Assembly: GCF_024400535.1 (NCBI RefSeq)
Contig: NZ_CP038800.1
Span: forward strand, 1,860,001 to 1,924,000
Direction of reading: 5' to 3'
Length of the DNA: 64,000 nucleotides
Origin: Treponema denticola
GTDB lineage: Bacteria > Spirochaetota > Spirochaetia > Treponematales > Treponemataceae
Shown here one piece after another: positions 25,448 through 34,797 of this stretch. The notes below the pieces were generated by a model that worked only from the letters and a program-made list of their open reading frames with translations, was not told the DNA's origin and did no database searches. Within the stretch, counting starts at the first letter, position 1; every line of letters begins with the position of its first letter. Position numbers and translations under genes: made by a program.

Positions 25448-28424
25448 TCCCTTTAAAATCTACGACGGCATAACAGCCAAGGCCGAATGTTTCAGTATTT
25501 ATATTTTGCGATATAGAGTTTTTATTTTTAATACCTGTCGTAATTACGACGTTATAATTACCAGTAAGTTTATAAATAATGTGATACTGCTTAGCTCCGT
25601 TGCCATTTTGCTTATCAAAGAAAAGTTTTAATGTAAAATCGTTTTTTAATTCTCCCGATAAAATAATTACATTATTTAAAGCTTCTTGAAAAATCATCTT
25701 GATTTCTGTTTTGTCTGTACAGTCATATTCGATTATTTTAGATTGCCAAGCTGTATAAGAAGGATTGGGAGCGGGTAGGGCTTGAGGTGTTTCGTCAAAG
25801 TTCAGAAGACTTAAAATGTCGGTATCGGTGGGAAAAGATAGGGTTTCTCCGGGAATACCTTTCTCACCTTTAAGTCTTACAGGTGCAGTCCATTGACCTT
25901 CATTTATATTGATCGCATTTTTTGTCGACACCCAAATACTCCTTTTAGTTTGAAGACGATGCCAACCGTCTTTTGTCCCATCCCCCTTCGGTCTTAAAGG
26001 TTCTTCTTCGCTGTCATTATAAGTGTAATAATACTTCCATTGCTCTACACTCCCTGAATCGGAAATACTTCCGTCAATGTTTGTAAGTTTATTATCAAAC
26101 GGAGGAACAACATAAGAAGGATCATCTATTCCAAAAATTTCAGGCGAATAGTCTACTGCGATAATAGAAGCATTCCATTCATCGATAGGTTCTATTGAAG
26201 TAATTATTAAATCAAGGCATTCTTTTTGTTTTATTCCGAAAGTAAATAAATCCCCTTCTTGAGGTGTATCATTTTCGTTTAACGCAAGTTCAAATTCTAT
26301 TTTGTTTGTATAACTTGTAGATAAAGGTCTTGTATCTGCAATCAATATGCGGCCGTCTTTTTTTCTAAAACGTAAAGCATAAGTCTTTCCTTTTTCGGCT
26401 TCAATATATTCATCCAAAATAACGGCCGTAGTTAAACCGCTTAAAGTTTCTACTCCCTTAACTCTTCCATAAGCTATCCCGATTAGTCCTATATCTCCCG
26501 CATATTGAATTCTGTCTCCCTTAGTGCAAACTAAAAATTCAAGGTCTACATCAATTTTATGCACACGAGGTCTGTTGTGCATACAGGCATATTGATACCG
26601 CCCTATCTTAAAAGCTTGCATTGCATTTGTAACACCCCAAAGCGTTTCTTGCTGTTTTTTTAAAGCTTCGGTTTCTCCTGCCTCTCCTGTAGGCGTATCA
26701 TAAACAATCCTTTCATTTTCTTTAAAGCCTGAGGCCTCATCAATAAAATTAAATTCTATAGCTTCCGGAATATCTGCAAATAAAAGGTTTTGACTATAAG
26801 ACTTCGTATTTCGAGGAGTAAACAACTGAACGGGACTTAATCTTTCGACGTCCTGTACAATCGAAAACTTACTGTCTATTTTAACGGCATCGGCTCTGGC
26901 TGTGTGAGTTATCATCGTAATTAATTCTGAAAGAGTTGCCTTATCGGAAAGAACTGCGTTACAAGAATATTTTTTTTCATCGCACCATAAAGCCCATTTT
27001 TCAAAGCTTTCCCAATCTATGTCTTCATTTGAGACCGGGTTAGAGTTTATCTTTCCTTGTAAAACATATTTTAAAATTGCTGCGGGATTTGAGGTCAATT
27101 TTTCTTCCCACGACGCGGGGCCTTGTCCGCTTCCTTTGTATACAGGGATTTTAGTTTGAGCTATAAAGTTTAAAGAATCTATTACGCCGTTAAGGCGTTC
27201 TGTTGCCTTTATTTTAAGTGCAACTATTGTCAAATTCTTTTGTCTTTCAAGACGGATTGGCCTGTCATCCGTAAAGGATCGGACGCTTCCTACATAAACG
27301 GCATCAACTATTTTATTGTCTTCCGAGTCAGAAGTAATACGGGTAAACTTTAAAGTGTATTTATCAGGAGGCAATCCCTCTTTTGTTATTTGAAACCTTT
27401 TTGTTTTTAATTCTTTTCCTTCGATTACATTTTTATTCCCGTTAAAAAAGCCTAATAAGGAATACTGTGAATCCGAGTCATTTTCTTTTTTATAATAACA
27501 GGCGACCTCTACAGAAGCACTCGCTACATCTCCTGAATCATTATATCTTCCAAGTCCCGAATAAAAGAAAATATCTACATTTATCTTTGTAGTTTTTGAA
27601 GGTGTTGTTCTTACTATACTTCCGTCTTTTCCGTCTTCAAAACTGTGTTTCAATAATTGGTTTATATTTTCATCTCTTACAGCTTTTTTATAAAATGAAC
27701 ACTCTTCTCCGGATTTTAAAATCTGTAATTTGACAACAGAATCTTCCCCTGATAGGATTTTATCTATATTTTTTGTTTCTGAATACTCTTTTAATAATGT
27801 ATCCCCTAATTTAATGGAATCTTTTTCGATTTCTATATCGTTATAGCCTGCACAAAAAAGCTGTATTAAATATTGATCGTTTCCTTCAATTTCAAAATGA
27901 GGATTAGCTGCCATGTCAGGATATATAAGATGTCTTCCTAAAACAATAGGAATAAACCCTAATTGATTAGCTCTGTTTTTGGCTCCCCTTATGGAAGGGT
28001 TTTGCTTAGGCTTTTCTCTGTCTTTTAAATTTGGAATATCCAAGTTTAATAAGACAGCTCCGCCTGCAAGCATTCCGATTCCCGTTCCTATAAGAGCTAC
28101 CCCCACTCCGGTCAAACTTCCCAAAGAAATAGCCGTTACTAAAATTCCTGCAAGTATTGCCAAGGCTCCGCCTATAGCCATTCCTTTGCCAGTTCCTTCA
28201 GGAGTGCCGCCCGGATGTACTGCAATATAAACAGTTTGTCCGTCATTAGGGGTTTTATTTATATCTTTAATTATTTCATCTTCGATTAAAAAGTGTGCAT
28301 GTTCTATCGGTAACCCTATATTAAGTTCTTCATAAAGTAAGTATAAAGGTTTCGGTTCACTTTCTTTTATAATTCTTTTTTTTGCATCAAAGGGATGAAC
28401 CTTTGCGATAATTTTTATTGACAC
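25368..28424 (-). CDS. Tail tip/host-specificity protein J-like, frame-broken near the 3' end
   Basis: A 1018-codon frame. The N-terminal part has a hydrophobic Gly/Ala-rich segment (residues ~75-130: GGALAILAGILVTAISLGSLTGVGVALIGTG family pattern), followed by the conserved core of siphovirus central tip proteins (NRANQLGFIPIVLGRHLIYPDM, then a fold with RPIRLERQKNLTIVALKIKATERLNG, and DADAVKI-type beta domains). A short collagen-like GEKGIPGE motif is near residue 880. It follows the NlpC/P60 (K-like) gene with a 38-bp overlap, exactly the lambda M-L-K-J order. The last ~14 residues after the A6 run are out-of-frame translation; the true C terminus probably lies in 25061-25420. Confidence 0.82.
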   Translation of the reverse strand: MSIKIIAKVHPFDAKKRIIKESEPKPLYLLYEELNIGLPIEHAHFLIEDEIIKDINKTPNDGQTVYIAVHPGGTPEGTGKGMAIGGALAILAGILVTAISLGSLTGVGVALIGTGIGMLAGGAVLLNLDIPNLKDREKPKQNPSIRGAKNRANQLGFIPIVLGRHLIYPDMAANPHFEIEGNDQYLIQLFCAGYNDIEIEKDSIKLGDTLLKEYSETKNIDKILSGEDSVVKLQILKSGEECSFYKKAVRDENINQLLKHSFEDGKDGSIVRTTPSKTTKINVDIFFYSGLGRYNDSGDVASASVEVACYYKKENDSDSQYSLLGFFNGNKNVIEGKELKTKRFQITKEGLPPDKYTLKFTRITSDSEDNKIVDAVYVGSVRSFTDDRPIRLERQKNLTIVALKIKATERLNGVIDSLNFIAQTKIPVYKGSGQGPASWEEKLTSNPAAILKYVLQGKINSNPVSNEDIDWESFEKWALWCDEKKYSCNAVLSDKATLSELITMITHTARADAVKIDSKFSIVQDVERLSPVQLFTPRNTKSYSQNLLFADIPEAIEFNFIDEASGFKENERIVYDTPTGEAGETEALKKQQETLWGVTNAMQAFKIGRYQYACMHNRPRVHKIDVDLEFLVCTKGDRIQYAGDIGLIGIAYGRVKGVETLSGLTTAVILDEYIEAEKGKTYALRFRKKDGRILIADTRPLSTSYTNKIEFELALNENDTPQEGDLFTFGIKQKECLDLIITSIEPIDEWNASIIAVDYSPEIFGIDDPSYVVPPFDNKLTNIDGSISDSGSVEQWKYYYTYNDSEEEPLRPKGDGTKDGWHRLQTKRSIWVSTKNAININEGQWTAPVRLKGEKGIPGETLSFPTDTDILSLLNFDETPQALPAPNPSYTAWQSKIIEYDCTDKTEIKMIFQEALNNVIILSGELKNDFTLKLFFDKQNGNGAKQYHIIYKLTGNYNVVITTGIKNKNSISQNINTETFGLGCYAVVDFKGNVWHFKGEKRTRRRLRQFRPCRIFQR

Positions 28425-28815
28425 GGTAATACCCCTCCACTCTTCCCCTTATTTCGGGTGAGCTTAATTTTTGTAAAACGCTCCCCGATTTTTCGGTTGT
28501 ATGAAGTATAAACCCGTCTCCGGCGTAAATGCCTATGTGTGAAGGAAGGCCTTGATAGTTAAGGAGAACTACATCTCCTATATCGGGAGCGTCAAGCTTT
28601 TCTCCTGCAATTAATGGCTTATTTATTTTAAAAATTTCTTTTGTTTCTTTTACATCGCAAGCATTTTTATAATCGGATAAAAGAAGCGGTAATTCCGTAT
28701 CAAATTCTATTCTGTAAATCAAAAATAAAAGCCCGTAACAATCGCAAGCTGTTTTGTCTCTGCCGTTTGAAAGGAAAGGAATGCCGATGTATTTTTTTAC
28801 CCAAGGAGCAAGCAT
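28387..28815 (-). CDS. NlpC/P60 tail-assembly peptidase (lambda K-like)
   Basis: A 142-residue protein with the NlpC/P60 triad region: Cys in DKTACDCYGLLFL, His in LPSHIGIYAGDGFILHTT, and a following beta segment GRVEGYYR. In tailed phages a protein of this type sits between L-like and J-like proteins and helps assemble or cut through peptidoglycan at the tail tip. It overlaps the upstream gene by one base and the J-like gene by 38, consistent with tight coupling. It differs from the lipoprotein NlpC at the prophage end, which has a signal peptide. Confidence 0.85.
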   Translation of the reverse strand: MLAPWVKKYIGIPFLSNGRDKTACDCYGLLFLIYRIEFDTELPLLLSDYKNACDVKETKEIFKINKPLIAGEKLDAPDIGDVVLLNYQGLPSHIGIYAGDGFILHTTEKSGSVLQKLSSPEIRGRVEGYYRVNKNYRKGSSL

Positions 28816-29288
28816 TAAAAAAGTCCCGGAAAATCTTTGGGCGTAAAACGGCCTTCAGGAATATTCCTGTCAAACAAATAAAAATCGTATAGGTCTCCCT
28901 GAACGGTTGCCTTATCGACAGATACATTTCTCAATATAAACTTTAAAGGCCCTTTTTCTATAATGTCGGGAGTGTCCGCCAAAATAATTATAATCTTTGC
29001 CGTTATCTTTTTTCCTATACCCTTAGAAATAAACTGCATTATACGGCTGTCTATATTATCTATTGCAAGCCGGCAGGTTTCGCTTCCCGTTTCGTTTTTT
29101 TGGGAAGGAAGAGAAACGGTAAACCCGCAAGCTGTATATCTTTTCCCGTTGGATATAATATCTTCGTTATTGTTTACAAACCTCCAAGCATCTTCTCCTT
29201 CAACCTCTATTTCCAAGCAATATAAAAAGACCTCATCCGTTTCGTTTCTGTTTAAGGCCTCTATGGCTCTTTTTGAAAGTTTCGTCAT
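28815..29288 (-). CDS. Phage minor tail protein, DUF1833/lambda L-like
   Basis: A 157-residue protein starting MTKLSKRAIEALNRNETDEV, with the conserved TCRLAIDNIDSRIMQFI and a C-terminal RNVSVDKATVQGDLYDFYLFDR. These features match the DUF1833 family that occupies the L position at the tail tip. It acts in baseplate/tip assembly around the J-like protein. It is followed with a one-base overlap by the K-like peptidase. Confidence 0.75.
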   Translation of the reverse strand: MTKLSKRAIEALNRNETDEVFLYCLEIEVEGEDAWRFVNNNEDIISNGKRYTACGFTVSLPSQKNETGSETCRLAIDNIDSRIMQFISKGIGKKITAKIIIILADTPDIIEKGPLKFILRNVSVDKATVQGDLYDFYLFDRNIPEGRFTPKDFPGLF

Positions 29289-29290
29289 GT

Positions 29291-29644
29291 TTAAAACTCC
29301 TCTAGCGTAATTGTAATATCATAAAGCCCGGCCCCATTTGAAACTTCTTTAATAGGTTCTATCATTCTAAACTCTTGAACCTGCAAACTTTGAGGGTGCT
29401 TCATATTAAATCTTCTTGTTCCGTAAGCTATGACACGCCTGTAAAAGTCTTCAAGGATCTTTTGCTGTTTGATTGTAACGGTTATATTACCTGTAATTAT
29501 TTTGGTTGCTCCTGTGTAACGCCTTCTCATTTTTTTAGGCCCTGCATCCATTTCGGTTCTTATAACCGGATCGCTGTAAGATGCCGATAATCCTTCAAGT
29601 TGTAATGTTTCCGGTAACTCTTCAGGCCATGATATTTCTGCCAT
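29291..29644 (-). CDS. Phage minor tail protein (lambda M-like)
   Basis: A 117-residue protein with RTEMDAGPKKMRRRYTGA and a beta-rich C terminus (LYDITITLEEF), the pattern seen in tail-tip M-like proteins. It sits between the tape measure gene and the L-like gene, three bases from each. The function (tail-tip attachment to the tape measure complex) is assigned mainly from gene order. Confidence 0.68.
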   Translation of the reverse strand: MAEISWPEELPETLQLEGLSASYSDPVIRTEMDAGPKKMRRRYTGATKIITGNITVTIKQQKILEDFYRRVIAYGTRRFNMKHPQSLQVQEFRMIEPIKEVSNGAGLYDITITLEEF

Positions 29645-29646
29645 AT

Positions 29647-32600
29647 TTAAACTCCTTGTACTGTTAAGCCGAATCTGTTTTTTAAGCTTCTGTCGGCCTT
29701 GCCGCTTGCTATAACTCCGTTAATTGCTTGTCCTATCATTATTTCGATATTACGGGATCCGTCATCTCCTTCAGTTTCTTTTTGAGAAACCGCTTCCCCT
29801 GTATTGTTTATTATTGTAATCATTACTTTAGGCGCTTCTCCTCCCAAGGCAGCTACACCCAATGACCCGTCTTTTCCGCGTTTTAAAGGCATTATCGCCT
29901 CAGGCCCCGCTTCTCCCATAAGACCTGTGCCTTTTGCAAATTTAAACAAAGTTGGCTCTGTAACTATCTTGTTTGTAAAAACCCCGCCTAAGGCAAAGGG
30001 GATAACATCACCTTTTTCATAAACGCCTCCGAGCGCATTTTTGTGGAGCTTGTTTTCTCCCTTTTCCCTGTCGATAGTTCCGGAGACTACACCGCCTACT
30101 ACAGCACTTCCCAAGCCTGCTGCAACAAAGCCTAACCCTAAGGCCCATTGACCTTGTGCTATTAACTGTAAGCCCGCCTGTAAAAAAAGGTTAGGAAGCT
30201 GGTTTAAAATTTCTTGTGCCATTTTAACCATTGAATCATGGAAGGCTTCGGCGGCATCATCGCCTTGAGCAAAGGCATAACCTATATCGCTTAAGCCCTG
30301 TACCAGATGGTCAAAACTTATGTCCGCTATTGCGTAAGAGATGTCGGCTATAGCCTGAGAGGCTTTCTCTTTTAACTCATCCGATTTAATTCCCAGTTCG
30401 TCAAACATTGACACAAGACCGTCTTTCATTACAGACTTAAAAGCTTCTTCAAAAGGAGAAAAACCTCCTTCCAAGCCTTTAAGTTTTTTTACATATTCAT
30501 CGAATTGTTTTAATTGTTCTTCCGTTGCCTTGTTGGCTACTAAGGTCTCGCGAGCTAAATCGTACTCACTTTTTCCTATAGCTTCAACTTTTTTCTTGTA
30601 AGCGTCTAATATATTCCCCGTATTAAAAAGTCTTATTTGCTTTTCTGCCTCTTTTATCAAAGATTCATCGGCATTGAGCTGCTTTAGTTTTGATAAGGTC
30701 AATTCATCGGTAGTTTTACCTAGCTCTTCATTTTTCTTTATAAGCTCATCATATATTTTTTTTATTTCTTCGTTGTTTTCAAGCTGTTTAATTTCGGCAT
30801 TTATTTCTTTTATCCTTGAAAGTAATACCTGTATGGAGTTATCTGTAATGCCGAAAACTGAAGAGCCGTCTTCATTTTTTGCATTAAATAAATCCTTTAA
30901 AGCGCTTTGAATTGTTTCTTTTTGTCCTTCTAAAGCCTTTTTCATATCGAAGTCTTCAAGAATTATTTTTGCAAGGTTCTCTTCTTCCTTTGCTGAACCC
31001 CTTATCCCTTGAATAAAAAGATTCCCTGCCTTTTTGCCGGAAGAGCCGAAAAGAGTCTCATCTACATTTGTTATTTCTTGCCACCACTGCTGCCATGTTT
31101 TTTTTGAATTTTCATCAATAAGAGGAGTAATTGTAACTCCCGTTTCTATCTTTTTTAGCTCATCTTGTAATTTCCCTATCTTTGATTTAAAGCCAGGATT
31201 TTCGGGATCTATGCTTTCAAGAATTTTTACAAAGGCATTTGTTGTTTCCCCTGATACATCGCTTCCCCCCAAAAGGGCAGAATCCAATTCGTCTTTTAAT
31301 TTTGATATAGCCTCTCGTAAGCCTTCTGTTGATCCATAAAGATTTTCTTTTGTTTGATTGGCGATTAAGTCCCAAAGTATAACTAAGCGCTCAGCCCGTT
31401 TGGTCTCATCTTCAAATCCTGCACCTATTTCTGCCAGTTCTTTATTTATGGGCTTTTTTGCCTCATTTAAAATTTGAGGCAGTTCCGTTTTTAAATATTG
31501 TTCAAGCCAAAAGTCTCTGTGATCTCCTTCCTTTTTAAAACTTTTCTCAATATCTTCTACAACTTTTCCTGCATACTTTAATTCTTTTAAGGCCTTGTCA
31601 AAATTTCCGGTTTCTTTTGCGGCCTTAAACATTTCTTCGGTAAGACGCGGAATTTTATCTTTTATTTCGTCATAGGCCTTTGCACTTTCCAAAAGAACCC
31701 TATTGTATTCTTCCTCTGATTGTGCGCTTTTTAATCTGTGTAAAATTCCTATCTGCCGTTGAGCCTCTTCAACAGTTGTAGAATATTCTTTTATTTTTCC
31801 TGAAAGTTCAGGGTATAACATCAAAAGTTCTTTTGTAACAGTTTTATCAAGAACCTTGTTTTTTTCCATACCCTTATACGACGAAAGAAGGCGATCGGCT
31901 TCGCCTTTTGTTCTTTCCATTGCTTCACTTAAATCTTCCACCTCTTCTTTTTGAGACGCAAAAAGACCGGTTAAATAAGCAACTCCGGTTATCAATCCTC
32001 CTATCGCAAGCATATAGGGATTGGCATTTAAAGCCGTAAGAGCTGTTTTTATTCCTGTTATTGCTTTTATTGCAGGTCCTGAAACGGCGATGACTCCGCC
32101 AAACCCTAAAATAAATCTTTTTGTTCCTGCATCTAAATTTGATATTGCTTCAAAGGTTCCTGTTGCAAAATCCAGCACATCATTTACTAAAGGGAGCATA
32201 AGGTCTCCGAAAGATGCTAAGGCTTGTTTCCCGTTATCTAAGGCTGTAGACCATTTACCCATAGTATCTTTTGAAAGACGAGCCATCATCCCCTCAAACT
32301 GTCCGCCTGTTTTTGTCATAGCTTTTATAGCCTTATCAAAATCATTAAAGCCTATCTTGCCTTCGCTTACCATTTTTTTAATGGCAGCCTCGCTTACTCC
32401 GAACTGTTTACTCAATTCTTGAACGATTGGGATTCCTCTTCCTTGAAGCTGTTTTATATCATCACCAAAAAGACGGCCTTGCGTTTTTATCTGTCCGTAA
32501 ATCGTCGATAAGTCTCCAAGGCTTATTCCGGTTGCCGTGGCTATATCTCCCAAGCCCCGCATTGTGTCTGTTACACTTTCTGCCGTAACACCGAAGGCTA

Positions 32601-32952
32601 AAAGCTGTTTCCCGGCTTTTCCTATTTCCTCTGTTTGTAAAGGAGTGGACGCTCCAAACTCCTTCCACTCATCAAAAACTTCTTTAGCTTTCCCTGCATC
32701 TTTTAAAAGAACTTCAAGAGAACTTTTTAAGGACTGATTATCGGCAGCAAACTTAACGGAGGCTCCCCCTGCCGTGATGATTGCTCCGCTCATTATTAAG
32801 GCTTTTTTTTCTACAGCACTTAAAGCTTCAGAAAAAGAGGCTGTAGTTTTTTCCGTTCCGTCCATAGCAGAGTCAAACTTTTCTATGTTTTTTATAGCCC
32901 GCTCTACTTCTGCCTCAACTAAGATTCTTAACTCATCGGTTACCTGCTGCAT
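29647..32952 (-). CDS. Tape measure protein
   Basis: An 1101-residue, mostly helical protein. The N-terminal third shows the canonical tape-measure segment (EVFDEWKEFGASTPLQTEEIGKAGKQLLAFG; GLGDIATATGISLGDLSTIYGQIKTQGRLFGDDIKQLQGRG). Hydrophobic helices lie near residues 285-320 and 955-990. The C-terminal part carries AKGTGLMGEAGPEAIMPLKRGKDGSLGV, a common end motif of tape measure proteins. It sets tail length and may help DNA cross the membrane. It starts within the 3' end of the frameshifted chaperone gene. Confidence 0.92.
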   Translation of the reverse strand: MQQVTDELRILVEAEVERAIKNIEKFDSAMDGTEKTTASFSEALSAVEKKALIMSGAIITAGGASVKFAADNQSLKSSLEVLLKDAGKAKEVFDEWKEFGASTPLQTEEIGKAGKQLLAFGVTAESVTDTMRGLGDIATATGISLGDLSTIYGQIKTQGRLFGDDIKQLQGRGIPIVQELSKQFGVSEAAIKKMVSEGKIGFNDFDKAIKAMTKTGGQFEGMMARLSKDTMGKWSTALDNGKQALASFGDLMLPLVNDVLDFATGTFEAISNLDAGTKRFILGFGGVIAVSGPAIKAITGIKTALTALNANPYMLAIGGLITGVAYLTGLFASQKEEVEDLSEAMERTKGEADRLLSSYKGMEKNKVLDKTVTKELLMLYPELSGKIKEYSTTVEEAQRQIGILHRLKSAQSEEEYNRVLLESAKAYDEIKDKIPRLTEEMFKAAKETGNFDKALKELKYAGKVVEDIEKSFKKEGDHRDFWLEQYLKTELPQILNEAKKPINKELAEIGAGFEDETKRAERLVILWDLIANQTKENLYGSTEGLREAISKLKDELDSALLGGSDVSGETTNAFVKILESIDPENPGFKSKIGKLQDELKKIETGVTITPLIDENSKKTWQQWWQEITNVDETLFGSSGKKAGNLFIQGIRGSAKEEENLAKIILEDFDMKKALEGQKETIQSALKDLFNAKNEDGSSVFGITDNSIQVLLSRIKEINAEIKQLENNEEIKKIYDELIKKNEELGKTTDELTLSKLKQLNADESLIKEAEKQIRLFNTGNILDAYKKKVEAIGKSEYDLARETLVANKATEEQLKQFDEYVKKLKGLEGGFSPFEEAFKSVMKDGLVSMFDELGIKSDELKEKASQAIADISYAIADISFDHLVQGLSDIGYAFAQGDDAAEAFHDSMVKMAQEILNQLPNLFLQAGLQLIAQGQWALGLGFVAAGLGSAVVGGVVSGTIDREKGENKLHKNALGGVYEKGDVIPFALGGVFTNKIVTEPTLFKFAKGTGLMGEAGPEAIMPLKRGKDGSLGVAALGGEAPKVMITIINNTGEAVSQKETEGDDGSRNIEIMIGQAINGVIASGKADRSLKNRFGLTVQGV

Positions 32953-33283
32953 CCTTTACCTCTTTTTCTCTAAGCGTTTCAAAAACTCCGTCAAACAATT
33001 CTACAAGTTCAATTATAGCACCCGCTTCGTTTACATATCCCTTCCCCGAAGGAAGCCCGAATTTTCGATAACGAGACCAAATACTAAAACTTTTAAAAAA
33101 ATCTTCTGTAAGGTAATTTTTAAAATCTTTGCGGCGCAAGGCCCCAAATGTGAATAGTTCTTTTTTTTCGTCATATTCGGGGTGCCAGCTTTTCACGTGC
33201 CACCCCTCATAGACAAGTTCAAATGCAATTTTTAAATTTTTTTTTCTTCTTCCGAAAGACGGTCGGATATAACTTCTTGGCAA
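32933..33283 (-). CDS. Tail assembly chaperone, downstream frame (made by -1 frameshift)
   Basis: This frame overlaps the end of the preceding one by 52 bp. It is most likely translated as the extension of that protein: at the A9 run (33237-33245), a -1 slip on A_AAA_AAA turns EEEKKI-stop into EEEKKNLKIAFELVYEGWHVKSW and gives a product of about 252 residues. The apparent own start has no clear ribosome-binding site. A stem (GGGGTG/CACCCC) lies about 30 nt downstream of the slip site. This matches the G/GT-type arrangement directly upstream of tape measure genes. Confidence 0.8.
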   Translation of the reverse strand: MPRSYIRPSFGRRKKNLKIAFELVYEGWHVKSWHPEYDEKKELFTFGALRRKDFKNYLTEDFFKSFSIWSRYRKFGLPSGKGYVNEAGAIIELVELFDGVFETLREKEVKDAAGNR

Positions 33284-33690
33284 AGCTCCTCAACAAGAGC
33301 AGCCACTCCGTAAGCGGTACATTCTGCCAAGGCTTCTCCGTCCTTGATTTTAACCGTTCCTCCGTCTTCATTTTTTACTTCAAGGTTTTTTATAGTTCCT
33401 ACATGACGCCTTAAAATTCTTGAAACATCCATTCGGCGTTTGAATGTTACCGCCGCTTTTTTTTCGGCCGTTGCCGCCGCAGTTAATTCCCGCTCTACAT
33501 CCATGCTGAATAGCCCGTTCCTGTCTTCAACCGTAGGTCTTATTATTTCGCAAACAACACGGTCTTCCGTTTTAAGATTTTTGTTGCCGCTAAAGGCCGG
33601 CACATAATCATATCTTGTCTTAGCCGTCAATATCATAATTTTCTCCTTACTTTGAAATATAAATAAGAGACGGCTTCCTTTTGCCGTCAA
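33232..33690 (-). CDS. Tail assembly chaperone (upstream, unshifted product)
   Basis: A 152-residue protein that ends EELCQEVISDRLSEEEKKI right at the slippery A run. Its position, between the tail tube gene and tape measure and overlapping another frame, is that of the short tail-assembly chaperone of siphoviruses. A better start may be ATG 33636 (MILTAKTRYDYVP), after AAGGAGAA, rather than 33690, which lies inside the tail-tube gene. It would coat the tape measure during tail assembly. Confidence 0.78.
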   Translation of the reverse strand: MTAKGSRLLFIFQSKEKIMILTAKTRYDYVPAFSGNKNLKTEDRVVCEIIRPTVEDRNGLFSMDVERELTAAATAEKKAAVTFKRRMDVSRILRRHVGTIKNLEVKNEDGGTVKIKDGEALAECTAYGVAALVEELCQEVISDRLSEEEKKI

Positions 33691-34336
33691 CCTTGTAGTT
33701 AAAACTAAAGGGCTGCGTGCCGTCCATAGGTTTACTTGTATTGATAGACTCGCAAACTATCGGCATATATTCCCACATCTCCGTTTCTCCTTCAGGAGCT
33801 GCCTCTCTTCGGCTCATCATAAACTCATGTTCCAAGGCTTTAGAAGGAAGCCTTGTTACCTTGTTTCCTTGAACATCCTCAATCACAATTTCCCTAAATT
33901 CTCCGAATAGCTCTTTTTGCTCTTGAGAGTCCACATCCACAAAGCCCGATATTGAGCCCGACCTTTCTTTGAAAGCACTGGGAATATAAGAGCGTACCCC
34001 CGATTCAACATCCGCCTGTGTCGTTACATCAAAGGTCTGACCTTGGGCGTTATCTTGCACATCCGTAACAAAGCTTATAAGATGAAGCTCCAGCGGAATA
34101 AGAGCATCTCCTACTGTAAGCGGATGATCTTTTTTTGCAAAGAAAATGTTTCCCACGCCAAGCCCCAGCCCGCCTTGAATAGCATTATCCGGTTTAGGAA
34201 TACTTGACCCCGTGCCGGCCATAGCACTTATTTTGTAAAATCCTTCTTTCGGAACCTTTGTTACCGAAGCACTCCCCTTTATTTCCGCACCGAAAACAAT
34301 CCGGTACAATCTTCCGTCTTTTCCTCCAGGTCTCAT
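33647..34336 (-). CDS. Phage major tail (tube) protein
   Basis: A 229-residue, beta-rich protein (GLGVGNIFFAKKDHPLTVGDALIPLELHLISFV; KERSGSISGFVDVDSQEQKELFGEF). Size, composition and position between tail terminator/completion genes and the chaperone pair indicate the tail tube subunit. I do not recognise a named family from the sequence alone, so the call rests on gene order. An AGGGA site precedes the start. Confidence 0.65.
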   Translation of the reverse strand: MRPGGKDGRLYRIVFGAEIKGSASVTKVPKEGFYKISAMAGTGSSIPKPDNAIQGGLGLGVGNIFFAKKDHPLTVGDALIPLELHLISFVTDVQDNAQGQTFDVTTQADVESGVRSYIPSAFKERSGSISGFVDVDSQEQKELFGEFREIVIEDVQGNKVTRLPSKALEHEFMMSRREAAPEGETEMWEYMPIVCESINTSKPMDGTQPFSFNYKVDGKRKPSLIYISK

Positions 34337-34359
34337 TTTTTCCCTCCGTAATATTTTTA

Positions 34360-34797
34360 TTACTCTTCATTTAAAAATGAAGGATATGTCATTGTTATTA
34401 TATATCCCTCCCTGTACTCTGCCGGCAACGCTTGAGAGTCTTCAGGATATTCAAATCTTCCCTCCTGTACTTTTTGGAAATGAGCTTTGATAATATATTC
34501 TTGATTGTTTTTTATTAAATGAACATCAAGAGAATCGATACAAAGCTCAAGCATTTTCTTTAAAAATTTTGATAGCTCATTTACATAGTCGATTGAAACT
34601 CCTAAGGACACGATATCACAAGAAAGCGTTATAGTCTCATAACTTTTTATGTCGTTATTCTTTTTTTCTCCTCCAGCCGTAAACCCTATAAGAGCGAGCT
34701 CTGCGTGAGCATCTGCGACCGTGCTCGCTTGAGGTTTTAAAATGTTTATAATTCCTTTTTTTGATAAGGCTTCCTGTAAAGCTTTAATTACTATCAT
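34360..34797 (-). CDS. Putative tail terminator protein (gp37-like)
   Basis: A 145-residue protein with alpha/beta character (KGIINILKPQASTVADAHAELALIGFTAGG; YEITITLSCDIVSLG-type strands). Its place between the HK97-gp10-like gene and the tail tube gene is where the tail terminator is encoded in Mu-like siphophages. It overlaps the upstream gene by four bases (ATGA). It probably caps the tail tube and joins it to the head. Confidence 0.6.
   Translation of the reverse strand: MIVIKALQEALSKKGIINILKPQASTVADAHAELALIGFTAGGEKKNNDIKSYETITLSCDIVSLGVSIDYVNELSKFLKKMLELCIDSLDVHLIKNNQEYIIKAHFQKVQEGRFEYPEDSQALPAEYREGYIITMTYPSFLNEE

Noticed and set aside
30674-31339. Plus-strand ORFs opposite the tape measure gene
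   Set aside because: Ser/Phe-rich antisense shadows of a long, clear coding gene.
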